This document shows positions 61,163 to 64,000 of a stretch of DNA of 64,000 nucleotides, piece after piece. This DNA is from Streptomyces umbrinus (lineage in GTDB: Bacteria > Actinomycetota > Actinomycetes > Streptomycetales > Streptomycetaceae): positions 11,817,501 to 11,881,500 of the forward strand of contig NZ_JAUSZI010000002.1 of the NCBI RefSeq assembly GCF_030817415.1. Direction: 5' to 3'. Position numbers and translations under genes: made by a program. Every line of letters starts with the position of its first letter. Within the stretch, counting starts at the first letter, position 1. The notes beneath the pieces are model-generated. The model had not been told where the DNA came from. It ran no database searches and worked only from the letters and a program-made list of their open reading frames with translations.

Positions 61163-62260
61163 ATGCTGCTGCGACTGGTGTACCTGGGCATGGCGAGCGC
61201 CTTCGCGATGCTGCGGCTGCTGCCGATGAGCGATCGGGACATGGACGTGGAGGTCCTGGCTCTGCGCCATCAGATCGCGGTGCTGGAGCGGCAGCTGAAC
61301 GGGCAGCGGGTGCGGTTCGATGCGGGCGACCGGGCGTTCCTGGCGGCGCTGCTCCAGGGTCTGCCGCCCGAGGTGCTGCGTCGGATGCGGCTGCTGGTGC
61401 GGCCCGACACGGTGCTGCGTTGGCACCGCGACCTGGTCTCGCGCCGCCACGCGGCCCGTTCCCACCCCAAGCGCCCGGGGCGGCCGCGCACGGTGCGCTC
61501 CGTCCGCGTGCTCGTGCTGCGTCTGGCGCGGGAGAATCCCGGCTGGGGCTACCGGTGCCTGCACGGTGAACTGCTCGTCCTCGGCGTGAAAGTGGCGGCG
61601 TCCACGGTCTGGGAGATCCTCAAGGACGCCGGGATCCCGCCGGCACCCGAGCGGACGTCCAGTACCTGGGCGGACTTCCTGCGCTCCCAGGCGGACGCGC
61701 TCCTCGCGTGCGACTTCTTCGAAACCGTCACCCTGTCCGGGGCGCGGCTGCACGTGTTCGCGCTCATCGAGCACACCGGCCGGCGCATCCGGATCCTGGG
61801 TGTGAGCGCGCACCCGACCACCTCCTGGGTCGTGCAGGCGGCGAGGAATCTCGTCATGGACCTCCAGGACGCCGGCTGCCAGGCCCGCTACCTGATCCGG
61901 GACCGGGACGGGAAGTTCCCCGAACTGTTCGACACGATCCTCGCCGACGCGGGGATCGAGGTCGTGCTCAGCGGCATCCGGATCCCCCGCATGAACTCCA
62001 TCATGGCGAGATGGGTGCAGACCTGCCGCCGTGAGCTGCTGGACCGCACCCTGATCTGGAACCAGCGGCATCTCCTCCACGCACTGCGGGAGTTCGAGCA
62101 GTTCTACAACGCGCACCGGCCGCACCAGGGCATCGCGAACGCCCGCCCGCTGCACCCGCTCCCCGAACCGATCACCGATCCGGACGAAATCGCCCGCCTC
62201 GACATACATCGAACCGACCGACTCGGCGGCCTCCTTCACGAGTACCAGCATGCTCCGTGA
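61163..62260 (+). CDS. DDE 'integrase core' transposase lacking the catalytic glutamate, 365 aa
   Basis: The N-terminal membrane-like helix and VEVLALRHQIAVLERQLNGQ coiled coil, the helix-turn-helix region (PDTVLRWHRDLVSRRHAARS) and an rve-type core match the common actinobacterial integrase-core transposases. The first Asp (D184, LLACDFFETV) and the second (RDRDGKF) are present. The Glu normally found in NSxMERW is Ala here (A282 in NSIMARW, codon GCG instead of GAG). The gene is full length but its product should be inactive. It interrupts a minus-strand membrane protein gene to the right. Confidence 0.88.
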   Translation: MLLRLVYLGMASAFAMLRLLPMSDRDMDVEVLALRHQIAVLERQLNGQRVRFDAGDRAFLAALLQGLPPEVLRRMRLLVRPDTVLRWHRDLVSRRHAARSHPKRPGRPRTVRSVRVLVLRLARENPGWGYRCLHGELLVLGVKVAASTVWEILKDAGIPPAPERTSSTWADFLRSQADALLACDFFETVTLSGARLHVFALIEHTGRRIRILGVSAHPTTSWVVQAARNLVMDLQDAGCQARYLIRDRDGKFPELFDTILADAGIEVVLSGIRIPRMNSIMARWVQTCRRELLDRTLIWNQRHLLHALREFEQFYNAHRPHQGIANARPLHPLPEPITDPDEIARLDIHRTDRLGGLLHEYQHAP

Positions 62261-62269
62261 CCAGACCGG

Positions 62270-62477
62270 ATGAGGTTTCCGGCAAGGGCAGGGCCAGGCT
62301 GCGGAATCCGTTGCGTGCCTCGGATATACACGCCAGATAGTCCCCGTAGAGAACTCTCCGTACGGCTGTCTCGCGCTCCCGGCTTTCACGGCGCCAGCGG
62401 CCACGCTCCAGAACGGCCGCGGACGCGGTGGCGATGACGGCACCCACACCGGCGCTGACCAAGGTCATCCACTCCAT
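62270..62477 (-). pseudogene. N-terminus of a small membrane protein, truncated by the transposase element
   Basis: ATG 62477 begins MEWMTLVSAGVGAVIATASA, one membrane helix, followed by a charged helix (ERGRWRRESRERETAVRRVL, YLACISEARNGFRSLALPLP). After that the frame enters the transposase element. Similar Streptomyces proteins are longer; function unknown. Confidence 0.6.
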
Positions 62478-62893
62478 GGCCCGAGTCTGGCCACTGCGCG
62501 GGGTGTTGACACCGACACGGCTCGCAACACGTACGCCGCTCGGTCATTCAAGCCTGAACGATGTGCAGGGTTCGCCCATCCCGCAGGGGCATCTGTCGGC
62601 ACCGTCCGACGGCGGAGTCAGGCAAGCCCGTCCAGTCCCTCACCGCGGCCGCCCCAGGGCCGCCAGCTCCGGACGGCCGCTCCGGGGCGGCCTACTTCCC
62701 AACTCCCCGATGCCCTGGGACGCCTGGCATCCCGACGGCCGTGCCGACGAGGCGCCGGTGTCATCCACCTCTACCAGTCACGAATGGCCGAGCGCGGCAT
62801 ATATTCGCGCTCCCGTGTCAGTTCCCGCTGTCAGACTGCAACCATCCCCATCGCAGGGGTGGTTGACCTTATCGCCGACGAGAGGACCGATGC
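62478..62893. other. Region without a recognisable gene
   Basis: About 400 bases. Open frames here are Pro/Ser/Arg-rich and lack ribosome sites. A promoter for the zinc-finger gene is expected but not identified. Confidence 0.4.
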
Positions 62894-63214
62894 GTGGCGG
62901 CCGACTGGGACGCACTGGACTGGACATGCCCCACGTGCGCGGCTCCGCGCGCGAAGACGTGCACCACGAAGGACGGCTGCCCCCGGCCCATGCACCTCGC
63001 CCGCCGCTTCACCTCGATCCTGCTGCAGGTCGCCTTACACCGCGGCCTCGGCCAGCCGCCCGCCGAACGCGCCCAGATCGTACGGTCCCTCACCACGGTC
63101 CAGGAGTCGGACACGTCCGCGCGGGAGGGCTACCTGTGGCACCAGGCCGCCGACGAGCTGTGGTTGTGGGACCAAGTGGTGGCCAGGGCCGACCGGCACG
63201 CGGCGGCCCTGTAG
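62894..63214 (+). CDS. Small phage-type zinc-finger protein, 106 aa
   Basis: The N-terminus has WTCPTCAAPRAKTCTTKDGC followed by PRPMHLARR, the CxxC...C...H pattern of the 'DNA-binding phage zinc finger' found in Streptomyces proteins and actinophages. A helical C-terminal part follows (HRGLGQPPAERAQIVRSL, EGYLWHQAADELWLWDQVV). GTG 62894. It probably binds nucleic acid; partner unknown. Confidence 0.65.
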   Translation: MAADWDALDWTCPTCAAPRAKTCTTKDGCPRPMHLARRFTSILLQVALHRGLGQPPAERAQIVRSLTTVQESDTSAREGYLWHQAADELWLWDQVVARADRHAAAL

Positions 63215-63285
63215 GGTTCCAGAAGTGACGTACATCTGACCAGGCACTTTGCGACTCCCGGGCGATCACGGCAAGCTCGGACCCC

Positions 63286-63525
63286 ATGGCACTGCGCATG
63301 CTCTACCTGGTCTTCCTCCGACTCCTCGGACTGCTTCTGCTGCTCTCCCGCTCGCAGCAGACCAAGGACGCCGAGCTGCTCGCGCTGCGCCACGAGAACG
63401 CGGTGCTGCGCCGCCAGCTCGGCGTCCGGCCACACCTCACCTGGCCGGACCGCGCAGTGCTCGCCGCCCTCGCCCGGCACCTACCCTCCCGGCTGCGCCG
63501 ACTCCTGTTGGGTGCCAAAAGTCCC
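63286..63525 (+). pseudogene. N-terminus of an integrase-core transposase
   Basis: MALRMLYLVFLRLLGLLLLL and KDAELLALRHENAVLRRQLG match the start of transposases like the one at 61163. It ends near 63525 at the edge of another, oppositely oriented element. Confidence 0.75.
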
Positions 63526-63570
63526 GCACATGCGTTGAGCTGGGCGTTCGCCAGACTGTCGTGATCTTCG

Positions 63571-64000
63571 TCAGGCTGTGTCGCGGTACTTGTGGATGAG
63601 TCCGCTGAGGACGTCGTGGCGCTGGATGTGTTGGGCGGGGAAGGGGATGACGTCCGGATCGTCGGCTGGTGCTCGAAGGTGCAGGGCCCGGTGCGGCCTT
63701 CCGGAGTTGTAGTGCTCGGCGTATTCGGCGAGGACACGCCGTGCGTGTTGCTCGTTGTAGATCAGCATCCGGTCGGTGCACTCGGCCCGCACGCTGCGGA
63801 TGAACCTCTCCACGTGGGCGTTCATCCGCGGTGTCTGTGGCGCGCTCTTCAGGATCTCGATGCCGTCGGCGGTGAAGACGGCATCGAACGCCTGGGTGTA
63901 GCGGCTGTCGCGGTCGCGTAGCAGGTAGCAGGTAGCCTGCGGCGCGGTCTGCGAGGTTGGCGAGGAAGTTCCTCGAGAGCTGGGTGGCCCAGGCTGCGGT
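63571..64000 (-). pseudogene. Integrase-core transposase, C-terminal part, frameshifted, running off the window
   Basis: The minus-strand frame ending at 63571 has YLLRDRDSRYTQAFDAVFTA (second Asp), PRMNAHVERFIRSVRAECTD with the catalytic Glu, and EYAEHYNSGRPHRALHLRAP. Upstream (about 63925-63940) the unit GCTACCT is tandemly duplicated, which shifts the frame relative to LSRNFLANLADRAAG before it. The N-terminal half is beyond the window edge. It differs from the copy at 61163 and keeps the Glu. Confidence 0.8.

Noticed and set aside
62428..63228. Long plus-strand frame over 62.4-63.2 kb
   Set aside because: Low-complexity Pro/Arg/Ser content and no ribosome site; the zinc-finger gene in another frame explains the 3' part.
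1..64000. CRISPR arrays, tRNA and rRNA genes
   Set aside because: No regularly spaced direct repeats and no tRNA or rRNA sequences were noticed on reading; a covariance-model scan was not possible.

Overview
The window is high-GC actinobacterial DNA and almost certainly comes from a Streptomyces chromosome. The evidence is strong third-position GC bias, long open antisense frames, Streptomyces-type secreted enzymes with Sec or Tat signals, GTG/TTG starts and many 4-base ATGA/GTGA gene overlaps. The density of broken genes and insertion sequences (IS3, IS5, IS110, IS1380, IS607 and DDE 'integrase core' types) fits an accessory chromosome arm.

Layout. 1-4.5 kb: the end of a FAD/Fe-S oxidoreductase, then a leftward three-gene operon (ThDP pyruvate-oxidase-like enzyme, enolase-superfamily enzyme, GH15 enzyme) whose last two genes are broken. 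4.5-12 kb: IS-rich ground holding a sigma factor and membrane partner between two identical IS3 ends, and a secreted S1 protease between two IS1380 copies. 12-20.3 kb: a LysR regulator divergent from a seven-gene flavin/hydrolase catabolic operon (FAD monooxygenase, CocE-type hydrolase, SnoaL, NIPSNAP, formamidase-like, FMN split-barrel protein, PDR/VanB reductase), followed by a DedA protein. 20.3-26.5 kb: broken genes, a quinone-reductase/MmyB-regulator pair, an IS5 element inserted at the regulator's stop codon, and a DUF1996 secreted protein.

26.5-36.6 kb: a complete type II Wadjet (JetABCD) anti-plasmid operon, then a membrane pentapeptide-repeat protein with a G-quadruplex motif in front. 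37-39 kb: small genes and gene remnants.

39.2-56 kb is the most interesting part. A minimal PQQ operon (PqqA-like precursor, an internally shortened PqqC, PqqD, PqqE, no PqqB) is followed by a same-strand set of secreted carbohydrate enzymes: GH105, a polysaccharide-lyase-like protein, a GH28-GH29-CBM32 fusion, GH27, GH18 and a CBM6-FN3-FN3 PQQ-dependent sugar dehydrogenase. Past an IS3 element lie a broken protein-arginine deiminase, a lipoprotein and a GH43-CBM42 enzyme. Cofactor synthesis beside the secreted dehydrogenase that would need the cofactor suggests one oxidative polysaccharide-use system, probably for pectic or arabinogalactan side chains rich in uronic acid, fucose, galactose and arabinose.

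56-59.3 kb: a LacI regulator, probably for this locus, is split by an IS607 element (serine recombinase plus TnpB); removing the element on paper restores one in-frame gene. 59.6-64 kb: a ferric-reductase-like flavoprotein, DDE transposases (one without its catalytic Glu), a zinc-finger protein and truncated genes.

All family calls were made by reading the sequence; no database was searched.
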